A stretch of 64,000 nucleotides of DNA from Pseudoips prasinana (taxonomy: Eukaryota > Arthropoda > Insecta > Lepidoptera > Nolidae). The stretch spans positions 28,491,469-28,555,468 of the forward strand of contig OX621253.1 of NCBI GenBank assembly GCA_951640165.1, given 5' to 3'. The position numbers and the translations under genes were made by a program. Each line of letters opens with the position of its first letter. Position 1 is the first letter of the stretch. This document shows positions 1 through 10,117 of this stretch, one piece after another. The notes under the pieces are model-generated. The model was not told the DNA's origin, searched no databases, and was given only the letters and a program-made list of their open reading frames with translations.

Positions 1-735
1 AACTTATACTTCAAATGGATTAAAATATAATCCAAAGAAGAGTGAACTGTTGGTGTTTAGGGGAGGAAACAAAAGTCCAACTCATGTTCCACCAGTAAGG
101 ATCAACGGTTCACTTTTACGGAGGGTAACCCAATTTAAATATCTGGGTCATATTGTTACCGAAGATGGTAAAGATGACTGTGATTTGGAAAGGGAGCGCA
201 GGGCGTTGGCTGTGCGGGGTAATATGGTGGCGCGAAGGTTTGCTGGTTGCTCAGTACCAGTGAAAATCACTTTGTTCAAGGCATACTGCCAGACATTTTA
301 CACCAGCAGCCTTTGGGCTAATCATACCCAAAAATCAGCCAATACCCTGCGCATCCAATACAATAACACTTTCAGGATGTTGTTGAGGCTTCCGCCTTAC
401 TGTAGTGCGTCCGGGATGTTTGCTGATGCGCATACAGATGACTACTTCGCGTTAATGCGCAAGAAGGTCGCATCAGTAATACGCAGAGTAAGGGGCAGCA
501 GCAACAGCATCCTGAGGGTATTTGCTGACAGGATGGATGGGCCTACAACGGGTAGGTTTATCAAGCTGCATGTAAGACATGTGGCTTGATAAGGTTTCCT
601 AGTTTTGGGCTTAGTTAGTTATAGTCTTAGTTATAGTTACTAACATAGTTTAAGCATATATTGTTTTACTAACACACTATGGGCCCTGGAAGCCTGATAA
701 TAAAACATTTTTATTTTTATTTATTTATTTATAAA
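1..735 (+). mobile_element. LINE family A, 3' end (5' cut by window edge)
   Basis: 3' part of a non-LTR retrotransposon: the end of an ORF2-type protein, a short 3' UTR and a simple T/A-rich tail (TTTATTTA repeats from about 703). Three more copies of the family lie at 7009-8257 (-), 38250-38534 (+) and 44450-45048 (+). All carry the phrases YLGH, LERERRA (where retained) and a C-terminal MR+RVAS block. The clade is not certain; it looks like one of the CR1/Jockey-type lineages that are abundant in Lepidoptera. Confidence 0.8.
2..589 (+). pseudogene. LINE family A reverse transcriptase, C-terminal fragment
   Basis: About 180 residues from the region after the catalytic palm of a LINE reverse transcriptase: KYLGHIV, then LERERRALAVRGNM, then KITLFKAYCQTFYTSSLW and IQYNNTFRMLLRLP. 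The YADD active site would lie upstream, outside the window, so the fragment cannot act alone. The reading frame is open to its stop at 587-589. It could continue beyond the left edge into a longer element; only the flanking sequence would tell. Confidence 0.75.
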
Positions 736-993
736 TGTAATTACAGCAATATTAATGTACAGATAAGAGAGGGGTCTTTTCTAATACAAGTTAGTTACAT
801 ATAACTTAAAAGAAGAGACCCATAACTACTACGTGTAGTAAATATAGAAATTTTTAATTAAAAGAAAAAAAATGAGATTTAATAAATGGTTAATAGAGAA
901 ATGCTTCTATACAGTTAATGAATTCATATGCTAAATATAACAAATAACTCAATGTAATAATTTAAAGTAGGTAATAATTCAGTTTTATGTATT
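596..993. other. AT-rich spacer without recognised gene
   Basis: Holds the 3' tail of the LINE A copy to about 735, then AT-rich sequence with an imperfect inverted repeat around 773-822 (GGGTCTTTT near AAGAGACCC). No coding pattern or named repeat is seen. Confidence 0.5.
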
Positions 994-1355
994 AATTAAA
1001 ATTAAAATTAAAATACACTTTATTGTACACAAAAAAATAAAAAAGAACATTAACAAAGAAACATTAATTATAATGTACAATGGGCGGTCTTATCGCATAA
1101 AGCGATTTCTTCCAGACAACCTTTGGATGGATAGGAATTAATTGTGTAAAAATGCCGGGGACGGTGCAACAAAGTGTGGTACTTAGATAAAAATAGAAAG
1201 AAAATAGATAATTAACAAGATATACTAAAAAACTAATGTAATGATCATATTATTATAACATATACATATACGTAAATAAAATACTATATTATACTATACT
1301 ATAAATATAATACTATATTAAAATACTATATACATATAAAATACATTAATAATTA

Positions 1356-2081
1356 TTATGATAGAGACAGATAGTGGTCTTTCACAAGTTTTTTGAAGCT
1401 TACTATAGTCTGAGAGCATTTAATAGAAGTTGGTAACTCATTCCACAAACGAGCTGCTTGGACTGCAAATGATTTGTCCATAAAGGTGGAAGAGTGCGCT
1501 GGAATGTGCAATTTAAGGTTTTCTGATGATCTTAAAAGCCTTGAATGTGTGTCACAAAGGAATTTAAAACGTTCTTGAAGATATAAAGGAGTAGTGGGGT
1601 TGAAAAGTATATTGAATAATAAAGTGAGAATATGGGCATTCCGACGAAAGCGAATAGGCAACCACTTGAGCTTGGCACGAAACTCGGAAACATGATCATA
1701 TTTGCGTAAGCCAAATATGAATCTGATACAAAAGTTTTGGAGTCGCTCAAGTTTATCAAGTTGTTCTTGTGTGAGATCAAGATAGCTGGCGTCGGCATAG
1801 TCGAGAATCGGTAAGAGAAGTGATTGTGCAAGGGCAGTTTTAGTGGTAATGGGTAGGAAGTTTCGAAGACGTCTTAGGGAACCAGCGGATGCAAAAAGTT
1901 TTCGGCTCACTGTCTTTAATTGTGGACCCCAAGATAGAGTGTTGTCTATTATTATCCCCAAGTTCTTGACTTCATTGCTAAATGGGATCAGAACACCATC
2001 AAAATTAATTTGGGGGATTCGGGACCAATCTACCCTGGAAACCATTCGAGAGCTGCCCACGACAATGGCCTGGGTTTTCAA
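1356..2081 (-). pseudogene. LINE family B reverse transcriptase, C-terminal part
   Basis: Continuation of the LINE B ORF2 after a frame break at about 2100-2190. It carries the typical post-palm pattern: VKNLGIIIDNTLSWGPQ, LRRLRNFLPITTK, LLPILDYADASYLDL, and a C-terminal RLWNELPTSIK block. The stop at 1356-1358 ends the original protein. The antisense open frames here are shadows. Confidence 0.85.
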
Positions 2082-2170
2082 TGGATTAACTCGGAGACCA
2101 TACTCTTGACTCCATTTACATATCTTAGCGAGATCCTTGTTGACTAAGTTAATAGTTTCCGTAAGTGTAG

Positions 2171-3291
2171 CTAATGGAGTGTGAGTATAAATTTGGGATC
2201 ATCAGCATAAAGATGATAGGATGAGGTTAGGTGTCGGGAGATCGTATTAATAAAAATTGCGAAGAGTAACGGAGAAAGCACGCCACCCTGAGGCACTCCG
2301 GCTGTTGTACTGCACCATGGAGAAAAACAATTTTCAATGCGAACTCTTTGCCGGCGGCCGAACAGGTAAGTACGGAACCAATCAATTACAGTTGGAGATA
2401 TGTTAAGAGAGTTTAAAATACCAAGGAGAATGTCGAAATCTACCGAGTTGAAGGCGTTACTGAAATCGAGAAGAATGAGAACTGTTAGATTCCCATCCTC
2501 CATGGCCCTTCTTATGTCATCCGTAATATGAACAAGGGCAGTTACGGTACTATGGCCGGGACGGAAACCTGATTGCATCGGGTTGAGGAGATGGTTTCTG
2601 CAAAGGAAGGAGCTAAGTTGGTTGGAAACAAGGCGTTCCAGGACTTTTGAGAGGAAAGGGAGTATAGAAATGGGACGGTAATCTGAAAATGATTCAGGAT
2701 TTTTGGTTTTGGGTAAAGGAGTGACTTGGGCAGCTTTCCACGCTGTCGGGAAGCAGCCACTGGAAATGGAATAGTTAAAGATATGGGAGAGAACAGGAAG
2801 GATTTCATCAAGGATAGGAAGAACCATATTACGGGTGACATTGTCAGTTCCAACCGCGTTAGATGATATCGACAGAATGCTCTTCTTAACATCACAATCT
2901 GTAAATTGATTAAAAACAAATGGAGAGTAAGTAGGAGTAGGAATAGATGAAAGATAGTTAAGAGTGTTAGTTTTGGTTGTTCCATTAAAATTGGATGACG
3001 CAGAAGAAAAATGCTGATTAAGCGAATCAATATTTAATGTTTTAGGAATTGAATCTTTACTTTTTCCCACTCCTAATGATCTGAGAAATTTCCAAATCCT
3101 TGCCGGATCTTCATTTTCAACTGATTTATGAATATTTTGGCGCTGTGCATTCCTACACATCTTATTGCTGAGATTCCGAACGGCAATGTACTTTTCTTTA
3201 GTTAAGGCTGAAGGCCGACATTTATACCTACTTTTCGCTGCTTTATTAATGTAATTAAATAATATAATGTAACGGACATCTTTTAGAAATA
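2171..3291 (-). pseudogene. LINE family B reverse transcriptase, catalytic part
   Basis: Reverse transcriptase core of a non-LTR element. Visible blocks in order: PLPKTKNPESFSDYRPISIL, GFRPGHSTVTAL, LLDFSNAFNSVDFDILL (motif A aspartate), AGVPQGGVLSPLLF (motif B) and HLYADD (motif C). The YADD pair is present but the frame is lost just after it, and the C-terminal thumb continues in another frame at 1356-2081. The open frame runs on to 3388, but its first 30 or so residues come from the neighbouring SINE and are not LINE protein. The fragment is dead as it stands. Confidence 0.85.
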
Positions 3292-3560
3292 AGCCAGATA
3301 TATAGCCAGATGCTAACACCGGTCCGTAAGTGATTGGCGAGGGTAAGCATCTAGGCTCGCGGTCAGTCCATAGATGGGTGATCGCCAATGTGGTTTAATT
3401 TCTGAGCGTCTCCGGGATTTGGAGGGCACGCACGTTAAGCTGTCGGTCCCGGTTGTAGCCATTTGGCAACACTCGTTAAGCCATGTCAGAGGCTAACTGG
3501 GCGGCTTGAACAACTCTGACATCAGAGTAACCACTGCCCATACGACAAGTAAGTAAGTAC
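3292..3560 (+). mobile_element. 5S-rRNA-like SINE, copy 1
   Basis: About 270 bp. The 5' half resembles 5S rRNA in order and spacing: GTTAAGCA-type box, CGCGGTCAGTCC, then ATAGATGGGTGATCGCC, matching the AAGCAGC / GGTTAGTAC / AGATGGGGGACCGC landmarks of 5S genes. The 3' half is unrelated and ends in a GTAAGTAAGTAC tail. Other copies: 37900-38080 (-), 45244-45325 (+), 47724-47979 (-), 62449-62685 (-). Confidence 0.65.
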
Positions 3561-3795
3561 ATGTATTTAAGACAGTATCAGACGTAGATATACCTTAAAG
3601 ATTAAATAGTTTTTAATTGCCCCAGACATTAATTAATTACACATCCATAAGAAGAAATAATAATTACACTCAATTCATTACTAAAGGCCATCTCAATTAA
3701 TTATTTACATTTCGTTAATGGCTTCTGTATAATAATGATGAAACCTAATAAATTATTTAACTGTATGGGTATGATAGCTGTAACGTATGTAGATA

Positions 3796-3930
3796 CAGAC
3801 GCCAGCACATCCAGCTACCCCAATCTGTCAAAATTCTTTTATCGATTTTCAACTTTATAACATAAGCATAAGGTTCACTTTTAATTGGGGAAATTTCACA
3901 GGTTTGGGTAGCTTGATGTGCTGGCGTCTG
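3796..3930. mobile_element. MITE-1 copy 1 (TA target)
   Basis: 135-bp near-palindromic element, CAGACGCCAGCACATC at one end and GATGTGCTGGCGTCTG at the other, inside TA (3794-3795 and 3931-3932). Terminal inverted repeats are about 45 bp and include CCCAATCTGTCAAA. It carries no ORF. TA target and structure suggest mobilisation by a Tc1/mariner-type transposase. Eight copies lie in this window. Confidence 0.85.
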
Positions 3931-4300
3931 TACCTATACCACTAATCTTGAGTCGGGATAAAAGTTCTATAGCGATTTTTCGATGAGAGCCAATACTTCA
4001 ATATAGAGAACTGATTCGTGGTTGAATGCATCTCCTGTTAAGGTGTGTCCAAATATTGACTGGCAAGACGCAGCCGCAACACGCGGTGTTTACAGCTACA
4101 TAGATGAATATCGTGGGTTTCGTACCTTTTTCTTCGACAAGTTTTTTGAACCTAACATTATTTTGTAAGTAACATGATATTAGACTGTAACAAGTTTTTT
4201 GAAAGTTATAAGTATTATAATAAACGGCGCACAAAGTTAGTCGACTCTGAAATCATGCGAATTTTTTCAGACATCTTTAAAATTAATTGTATACTTTTAA

Positions 4301-4373
4301 GTGCGGGGGGGAATCGAACCCACGACCACGATCTTATCCGGCCCCATGTGCGTTAACCGCTTCACCACCGCAC
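4301..4373 (-). repeat. tRNA-like SINE head remnant
   Basis: Minus strand starts GTGCGGTGG and ends CCCGCAC, which pair as an acceptor stem. There is a box A-like TGGTGAAGCGGTTAACG and a perfect box B GGGTTCGATTCCC. The anticodon stem does not pair, so this is probably a tRNA-derived SINE head or a tRNA pseudogene rather than a working tRNA. Confidence 0.5.
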
Positions 4374-4452
4374 CGTGGTAATGAGACTCGATTTATACAA
4401 TCCATTCGATATTTCTTAATGCATTGACCCTTTTTAACGCCATCTTAAGCAT

Positions 4453-4594
4453 CTTCCACACGGTTGCAAACCAAAATTCCAACATAGGTCCCCCTGGTGG
4501 TTGCCATCCATCTAAATTGCACAAATGCTGTCTAGATGGATGGCAACCACTAGGGGGACCTATGTTGGAATGTTGGTTTGCAACCGTGTAGAAG
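4453..4594. mobile_element. MITE-3, 142-bp inverted-repeat element
   Basis: Ends CTTCCACACGGTTGCAAACC and GGTTTGCAACCGTGTAGAAG. Nearly the whole element folds on itself, including CCATCCATCT / AGATGGATGG and ACATAGGTCCCCCT / AGGGGGACCTATGT. The target duplication is not clear. Only one copy is seen here. Confidence 0.7.
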
Positions 4595-4654
4595 AGACTT
4601 TACCGATAATACGCAATATAATATACGAAATTGGTTCTAATTTTTTTTATGAGA

Positions 4655-4802
4655 CTATTAATCGTTGACAATCGATTCCGGACCATTTATGACGTCACAT
4701 GTGCTTATAGATGCCGATTTCACGATTGATTAAGTCATTTTAACGTTAATTTATTTGAACGCCATTTAAGAAATCGATGTTCGGCGTCTTAGTCGGTAGA
4801 GC
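4655..4802. repeat. Dispersed repeat Z, copy 1
   Basis: Shares a block with 54523-54640: TTTGAACGCCATTTAAGA and AATCGATGTTCGGCG, ending in GGTAGAGCCCC. In both places it directly abuts a reversed tRNA-headed SINE, of a different family each time. Its origin is unknown. Confidence 0.5.
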
Positions 4803-4916
4803 CCCAGAACAACTATTTAATTTATGGGTCACACAAATAGTTGTCCGGCGCAGGACTCGAACCCGCGGCACGAAACGGCGAGGCGACTGTCTTAGCCGCT
4901 GCACCACACGTGCAGT
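4803..4916 (-). mobile_element. SINE-3, 5' head copy
   Basis: Reversed tRNA-derived SINE. The minus strand reads GCACGTGTGGTGCAGCGGC (box A region) and GCGGGTTCGAGTCCTGCGCC (box B), then the body shared with 5621-5805 and 53343-53540. It lies in the intron about 50 bases before the host exon at 4969. Confidence 0.75.
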
Positions 4917-4943
4917 CGACTGACTGCCTTACCACTTTTACGT

Positions 4944-4968
4944 CTAATACGAACATCCTTGTTCACAG
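4944..4968 (+). promoter_or_regulatory. Branch point and 3' splice site of the TIL exon
   Basis: CTAAT at 4944-4948 matches the insect branch-point consensus. The acceptor TTGTTCACAG ends at 4968, about 20 bases downstream. The exon begins GT|TAC, so the intron is phase 1, the usual phase after a signal-peptide exon. Confidence 0.6.
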
Positions 4969-5177
4969 GTTACAAAGAATGCGAGGTAGGCACTCATGCC
5001 TATTCCACTGGATGTAGCCAGCGCATGCCGGAGGCGACCTGTGACCAACCCGAGCCTGTAAGAGAGAGGGCCATCTTATGCGACTATTCTGCGTGTTACT
5101 GCGACCCACCAACTGTGAGAGACACCGTCAGTGGAAAATGCGTTGCCCTTGAAAAATGCCCGAAGAAGTCTTCTTAA
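4969..5177 (+). CDS. Terminal exon of a secreted TIL-type protease inhibitor-like protein
   Basis: The only host gene piece recognised. The exon encodes about 69 residues with eight cysteines and ends TAA at 5175-5177. The spacing, above all ACYC followed by VRDTVSGKCVALEKC, matches the second half of trypsin-inhibitor-like (TIL) domains, as in insect fungal-protease and metalloproteinase inhibitors. Such proteins are secreted and block microbial or endogenous serine proteases. There is no signal peptide here. The in-frame ATG at 4959 lies in the intron, so a phase-1 upstream exon is needed and is not seen between 3560 and 4968. It may lie beyond the LINEs or outside the window. The specific inhibitor name is not assignable, and a lone duplicated exon is possible. 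Confidence 0.7.
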
Positions 5178-5545
5178 TCTTTATGCAACCAAAACCACAT
5201 AACGACACCATAGAGTGAAAACCTCGAATGTCAAATTTTAACGAAATTAGTTCCTTTACATGTTTTGTTTAAGAAAACCTCAAAACGCATATTTCGAATC
5301 GACTTCACTGAGCTTCTGACACTCCTAAAGCCATCTTCGATCATATGTGAGAACCTCGTTCTTCGTGATCGCATTCAGTCTGATATACTACCTCGGAAGT
5401 GCTCCTGAACAGTTATCTCATGAATTACACTTCCGAGGTTTTCACTCTACGGTGTCGATAAATGATTCTAATGCCATACTTATTTTGAACACGTTATACA
5501 ACATGCATAATTGATAAAAAGCAAATAAATATAATGTTAAAACCT
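5178..5545 (+). terminator. 3' UTR and polyadenylation signal of the TIL gene
   Basis: AATAAA at 5524-5529 is followed by a GT-rich stretch (CTGGTTCGTCGGG), fitting cleavage at roughly 5540-5550. Most of this UTR is an inserted MITE (5203-5457). Confidence 0.55.
5203..5457. mobile_element. MITE-4, 255 bp, inside the TIL 3' UTR
   Basis: Terminal inverted repeats CGACACCATAGAGTGAAAAC and GTTTTCACTCTACGGTGTCG, flanked by ATAA (5199-5202 and 5458-5461). It carries no ORF. It sits 25 bases after the stop codon, so the transcript would contain a long inverted repeat. Confidence 0.75.
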
Positions 5546-5620
5546 GGTTCGTCGGGATAACTCCAGTCTTTTATTTTCCAACTCGCAGGAAAAATGTGAT
5601 AAGTGAAGAATAGAAGATTT

Positions 5621-5805
5621 GACTGCACGTGTGGCTAAGACAGTCGCCTCGCTGCATCGTATCGCGGGTTCAAGTGCCGCGCCGAATAACTATTTGTGTG
5701 ACCCATAAATAGTTGTTCTGGATGTAATTTGTGTCCGCGTTTTATATGTATGTAAAGTACCCCGCGACACAGGGATTAGTTTATCTAGTGCGGGCGTTGT
5801 GCTTT
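5621..5805 (+). mobile_element. SINE-3 copy
   Basis: tRNA-like head (GACTGCACGTGTGGC, box B CGCGGGTTCAAGTGCC) followed by the body CCATAAATAGTTGTTCTGG, TACCCCGCGACACAGGGATT and an A-rich end. It matches 53343-53540 over most of its length. Confidence 0.75.
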
Positions 5806-5859
5806 ATAAAACAAAAGAGATTCGACTCATGGCCTAGTCCTCTAAATGGCGTTTAATGG

Positions 5860-6025
5860 ATATTTTGTGTAGCGTATCTTTCAAACTCCACTTCCATTAG
5901 AATGCCATCGCACCTTGTACAAAATAATAGAAACTGCATCGAAATCGGTCCATCCGTTTGAGAACTACGATGCCACAGACACACAACGACGTCAAACTTA
6001 GCACACCCCTCTTTTTGCTATGGGA
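5860..6025 (+). repeat. RTE-like 3' repeat fragment
   Basis: Contains CGGTCCATCCGTTTGAGAAC and a purine-rich end GGGAGTTAAAAAAAGG, resembling 3' ends of RTE-type LINEs in Lepidoptera. No coding part is retained. Confidence 0.35.
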
Positions 6026-6140
6026 GTTAAAAAAAGGTTTTAATCACGTAGACTTTAAAAAACTTTATAGGAACATAGTTATATGCACATATTTATTACT
6101 AGGTACATATAAATATTTGGATATACCGCTTGTAAGAAAA

Positions 6141-6290
6141 TAGTAGCCATGCCCCGCGGTTTTACCTGCGTTAAACTTTATAAATTATAGCCTATGTGTT
6201 ATGGGAAATATAAGCTATATTACTACAAAGTTTCGCCAAAATCCGTTCCGTAGTTTTTGCATCAAAGAGTAAAAACCAGTAATTAGTAGG
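6141..6290 (-). repeat. Helitron-like fragment
   Basis: Reverse strand ends in a degenerate copy of the GCGGGGCACAGCTAG tail, preceded by the hairpin CGCAGGTAAAACCGCGG. The body matches the short Helitron-like family B seen at 50993, 52467 and 60461. Confidence 0.55.
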
Positions 6291-6365
6291 ATTTTAGAAA
6301 TAATATTGTGATAGCAATCATTATAGTTATGTAGCTAGCTTATTTAAGATATGGTCAATGAGATT

Positions 6366-6480
6366 ATTTATACATACATACATAGACCCACGCCTTTCTC
6401 CCAGAGGGGTAGGCAGAGACAACGGACTTCCATTTGTCACGATCGCGCGATCCTTGCACACCTCTTTCGCTTCGTTTACT
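6366..6480. repeat. Possible dispersed repeat
   Basis: GACCCACGCCTTTCTCCCAG followed by AGGGGTAGGCAGAGAC looks like a repeat widespread in Lepidoptera. It is single-copy here, so support is weak. Confidence 0.3.
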
Positions 6481-6852
6481 GTCATTATATTCTTCATACA
6501 TGCTCGCCGGTACTTCTGATCTGATTTTTCTTGAGAACGTCTCCGATTGATGAAGAAACTACATTTCAATTCATAGATAAAGGCCAAGAAATAGACTTTG
6601 TTCAATTAGCTTTTGTTTAATATGAAACTTATTTTAGTAAATAAACTTATTGACATTCTACGCCTCAGGCAAGGAGCTGACAGATCAGAAAGTTTAGAAT
6701 TTAATAAGACTTGGGTTATTAGAATACTTAATATTTGTTTGTTTGTTAAGTTGTTAGTTATTTAACGTCCCTGTTTGATAGTTTCAACAGTACCGTGTTT
6801 AACAGAGGATGATGTGGTCCGAGGTTCGATTTCAGTGTGGGTCCGAAAGTGT

Positions 6853-6988
6853 TATTATAGTAATAATATCCTGGGACGTTTTTCACAAAAGGCCACCAGA
6901 TTTCAAACTAAGCAGAGTAAGTAGCTGTGGAAACCAGATAACTGAGTAGTACATTAGTTATCTGGTTTTCATAGTACAAGTTCTATGT
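6853..6988 (-). mobile_element. SINE-2 3' fragment, partly inverted
   Basis: Reverse copy of the SINE-2 3' half (ATATCCTGGGAC, ACTAAGCAGAG, GAAACCAGATAACT), followed at once by a short piece of the same sequence in the opposite direction (GTTATCTGGTTTTCATAGTA). Confidence 0.6.
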
Positions 6989-7008
6989 ATTTAAAAAAGC
7001 GATATAAT

Positions 7009-8257
7009 AATAATAATAATAAAGTTATTTATTCAAGTTACCAAAGACTCAAAATTGTTAGTAATACATAAGACTTATTCTTTGTTAGTAAAAATATAGC
7101 AAAAATTTTGTTTACATGACTTTGGAATACACGAATCATTGATGCCCCATTCCGTGAGAAACAGTGCAGCAGTGATTCATGTATAGGCAGTCAAATTTGC
7201 TTGCGATCATGGCCAGAATGCTGTTAGAGTGGCCACGAATCCTGCTCACCAGGGATGCACACCGTTTGCGCATTGTGGCGTAGAAACAGTCCACTCTGAC
7301 TTCAGCAAACATGCCCGATGCGCTACAGAAACGTGGCAGCCCAACAGCACCCTGAACGCGTTGTTGTATTGGATACGAAGAGCGTTGTAATATTTTTGTG
7401 TATATTTAGCCCACAAGGAGCACGTATAGAAAGAGGAGCAATAGGCTGTAAAAAGAGTGATTTTTACTGTCCTTGAACACCGTGCAAACCTGCGAGCTAA
7501 CATGTTCGCTCTCACTGAAAACGCCCTTCGTTCCCTTTCCAAGTCATCATCATCTTTGAATCCAGGGGTCAAATGATGACCTAGGTATTTAAAAGAATAA
7601 ACCCGTTTCAGCGGGGTTCCATATAGAGAAATAGATGGCATTGTTTTCGGGCTTTTACCCCTGGACTCAAAAACCATGATTAGACTTTTATTTACATTGT
7701 AAACAAGCCCATGACTTTTGGCGTACTTTTCACAAATGGTTACTAGCTTACGTAGGCCACAAGGCGAAGCACTCAAAAGGGCTTGATCATCAGCATATGA
7801 TACGTTATTTATACAAACGCCATCAATATGACACCCGACTCTAGCCCCGCTGAGCTCGGTGATCAACTCATTCACGTACAAGTTGAAAAGCGTAGGTGAT
7901 GACAACCCCCCCTGTCTCACCCCGCATTCCAACCCATACGAACGTGATAGAGCCCCTCCCCAACGTACACTATTGACTTGGTTTCTATACCAATATTTTA
8001 ATATATTTATAATAGAGTCCGGCAATTGGGACTTATGCAACTTTTTCCATAAAATATCATACGAGACCAAGTCAAAAGCTTTGGAAAGGTCGAGAAAGCA
8101 GCAGTAAACGGAAGTGCTTCGTAGTAATTGACAGCATGCTTAAGACACAGTACAGCACTCTCTGTCGATAGTCCGGGGCGAAAGCCAAATTGGTTATCGT
8201 GGATTTTAATGTGCTTATTTAACTGCGTATTAAGCATGCTATCAAGCACTGCTATAG
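7009..8257 (-). mobile_element. LINE family A, 5'-truncated
   Basis: Minus-strand copy with an ATT tail at 7009-7020, a 3' UTR and about 1 kb of reverse transcriptase. The 5' end stops against a SINE-2 fragment near 8257. Confidence 0.82.
7246..8249 (-). pseudogene. LINE family A reverse transcriptase, broken
   Basis: The best copy of family A in the window. It starts inside the palm with FGFRPGLSTESAVLCLKHAV in one frame (8249-8007) and continues in another frame from 8070 with LECGVRQGGLSSPTLF (residues 48-62), YADD (92-95 of the second part), then KYLGHHL, LERERRAFSVRANMLARRF and SFYTCSLW. The frame break lies about 8040-8070. The last 30 or so residues diverge from the sister copies, pointing to a second break near 7335. 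The catalytic pair is present, but endonuclease and fingers are missing. Confidence 0.8.
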
Positions 8258-8370
8258 AAGTATATGTATATTATTATCAGTTATCTGGTTTCCAAAGAAC
8301 AAGCACTGCTGAATTTAGGATCAGATGGCCGTGTGTGAATAATGTCCCAAGATATTATAATTATAATATC
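8258..8370 (+). mobile_element. SINE-2 3' fragment
   Basis: CAGTTATCTGGTTTCC, GATCAGATGGCCGTGTGTG and CCCAAGATATTATAATT match the SINE-2 3' half. The end is remodelled into alternating ATTATAATTATAATAT repeats. Confidence 0.65.
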
Positions 8371-8411
8371 TTGGGACTATCTCCAAGATATTATAATTAT
8401 ATATATTATAA

Positions 8412-8834
8412 TTCTAACGTTGCTTGTAAGTATCTCCGTTTGTATAGAAAACACGCTCTGTCCAACACACTGAAACTGCATCCACGCGCGTTCATGCAGA
8501 TGCAAGTGAGTTGGACTGTGCGTGTTTTGTAGGAGTCGGCAATTGGGAAGGGCAACTCACAGCCCTCCCAGGGTGCGTCTCCCGACCATTTGGGACACGG
8601 CACAAATGAGGGCACTGGAACAGCATACTTGCGTTCCCGGGGTTCCCCCCATTTGGCGCCAGAAGAAGTCCACGGCAGGTTAGGTTTAGTCGGTGCGAGT
8701 CCAACATACCAAGCCGCAGACACTTTTTGATTGACAATTTTTGGTGGCATGTGCATCTACTGTTTTCTATACTATTACTTATTCACTGTGCGTGTTTTCT
8801 ATACAAACGGAGATACTAACAAGCAACGTTAGAA
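8412..8834. mobile_element. MITE-5 with a repeat inserted
   Basis: Inverted ends of about 45 bp: TTCTAACGTTGCTTG, CTCCGTTTGTATAGAAAACA at the left and the reverse at 8789-8834. The centre (about 8530-8720) is another dispersed repeat shared with 44150-44240 in the opposite orientation. No target duplication is clear. Confidence 0.6.
8530..8720. repeat. Dispersed repeat Y, copy 1
   Basis: Shares TGGCGCCAGAAGAAGTCCAC and GGCAGGTTAGG with the reverse complement of 44150-44240. It is GC-richer than the surroundings. The open frames on the minus strand look like chance. Confidence 0.55.
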
Positions 8835-8959
8835 CACGCACTCACGCACTACGCTGCATCATGCGGGGCAGTGTGGCAATCGCCTTAGCTATCTTCCCGG
8901 AGCTGTTTGTGGCAGCAGTAGAGGACACTTCTCATACGCGAAGCCTCGAGGGGTGAAAA

Positions 8960-9229
8960 AAGAACCTGTACTAAATAATAAACTATATTATTTTACCTGT
9001 CAAAACTTTACTTTCCAAGTCGAGTTTCTTGTCTCGAAATTACTGTCTTGGGTGAAATCTAGATCAACTTTGTAATACGACACTTTTGTGTACAAAAACT
9101 TAGCTCAATTTGTTTTGCCGTCACATTTAGTATAATGCTTTGAGAAGACCTTTACCAAATTTAATGTAGTGTCAAATTTCTTTTTTTTAGGGTGGGGTTC
9201 AGTGCCTCACAAGAAAATCACGGAACGTG
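8960..9229. other. Non-coding stretch, nothing recognised
   Basis: AT-rich sequence with no supported gene and no repeat shared with the rest of the window. Confidence 0.4.
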
Positions 9230-9655
9230 TGTAAGCCTTATAAAGTAGATTACTTTGTTGTCTGTCCGTCTTTCTGTCAAGACAAGACCCTTTTTTTCAT
9301 AAAGGCGTGAAGCTATCAAGCTGGAATTTATACTAAATACTCAGGTCTACTCCTGTCCCTTAGAACTGTGAAAAAATCAAACTTCTAAGCCAATGCAATC
9401 AAAAGATACAGCCGTTTATGCCTTAAATTTTCGGCACTCGCAAAGTTATCAAAACCTACAGGGTACTTCCCGTGAACTCAGAATCTTGAAAATTGGTACG
9501 AAGCAACGTCTTATAGCATAGATAAAGGAACAATTGCAAAAACTGTTAATTTTTATTAAAACATATAATATAATTAAAATAATTTTAAACTTTATATACC
9601 TACAGGTTTGTACGGTATCCTCGGAGCGCGTGTCCGACTCGCACTTGGCCGGTTG
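9230..9655 (+). repeat. RTE-like repeat X, copy 1
   Basis: Runs from TTGTCTGTCCGTCTTTCTGT to GTCCGACTCGCACTTGGCCG. A second copy in reverse orientation lies at 59848-60460 (AACCGGCTGAGTTCGAGTCG at its start). It resembles lepidopteran RTE 3' regions. No domain can be named. Confidence 0.5.
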
Positions 9656-9856
9656 TATTTTATAAAGTTTGGGTTGAATGTTATCGTGTTCATGGGTTAC
9701 AGTTCTAGTAACTAACATGCGATGGGTAGTGCTAAAAAATAGCACCATTTAAGTAAGTTTAGTTGCTTTTTTATGTGCAGCTCGTCTGGAGAGTTACTTT
9801 CACTTAAAACGCTACAGGTAATTGTTGCGGTGTTGCAAGTGAGTAAGGGTGGTAAA

Positions 9857-10117
9857 ATAATAACAATAATATAATAATATCTGGGGACAATGTTACACAG
9901 ATCATCCTAGCCCCAAACTAAGCAAAGCTTGTACTATGGGTACCAGGCGACGATATACATACTTATATAGATAAATAAATACTTAAATACATAGAAAACA
10001 TCCATGACTCAGAAACAAATATTCGTGCTCATCACACAAATATTTGCACTTACGGGATTCGAACCCAGGACCACCAGCTTCGTAGGCAGGAGCACTACCG
10101 TCTAGGCTACGGTGACC
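9857..10117 (-). mobile_element. SINE-1 copy 1
   Basis: Reverse copy of a 250-bp tRNA-derived SINE. The minus strand starts GGTCACCGTAGCCTAG (box A region), with box B TGGGTTCGAATCCCG, a body ending TTTGGGGCTAGGATGATCTG, and an ATT-rich tail at 9857-9880. Confidence 0.85.

Larger units (their letters stand above)
994..3291 (-). mobile_element. LINE family B, 5'-truncated
   Basis: Minus-strand non-LTR retrotransposon. Its 3' end is at 994, where the minus strand reads AATAAA followed by repeated TTTTAAT units, the microsatellite-type tail of CR1/Jockey-like LINEs. A 3' UTR (994-1355) precedes two blocks of reverse transcriptase coding sequence. The 5' end stops near 3291 against a separate 5S-like SINE, so endonuclease and ORF1 are missing. 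Confidence 0.82.

Noticed and set aside
773..822. Imperfect inverted repeat as a MITE
   Set aside because: Arms mismatch and no target duplication is visible.
2171..3388. Taking the whole 405-codon frame as one LINE protein
   Set aside because: The first 30 or so codons come from the adjoining 5S-like SINE; the LINE part starts near 3291.
3292..3420. Possible 5S rRNA gene
   Set aside because: Only landmarks match, the ends do not pair, and the sequence continues into a retroposon body with tail; treated as 5S-like SINE.
4959..4968. ATG at 4959 as start of the TIL protein
   Set aside because: It lies before a good acceptor (TTGTTCACAG) and would give a protein without signal peptide.
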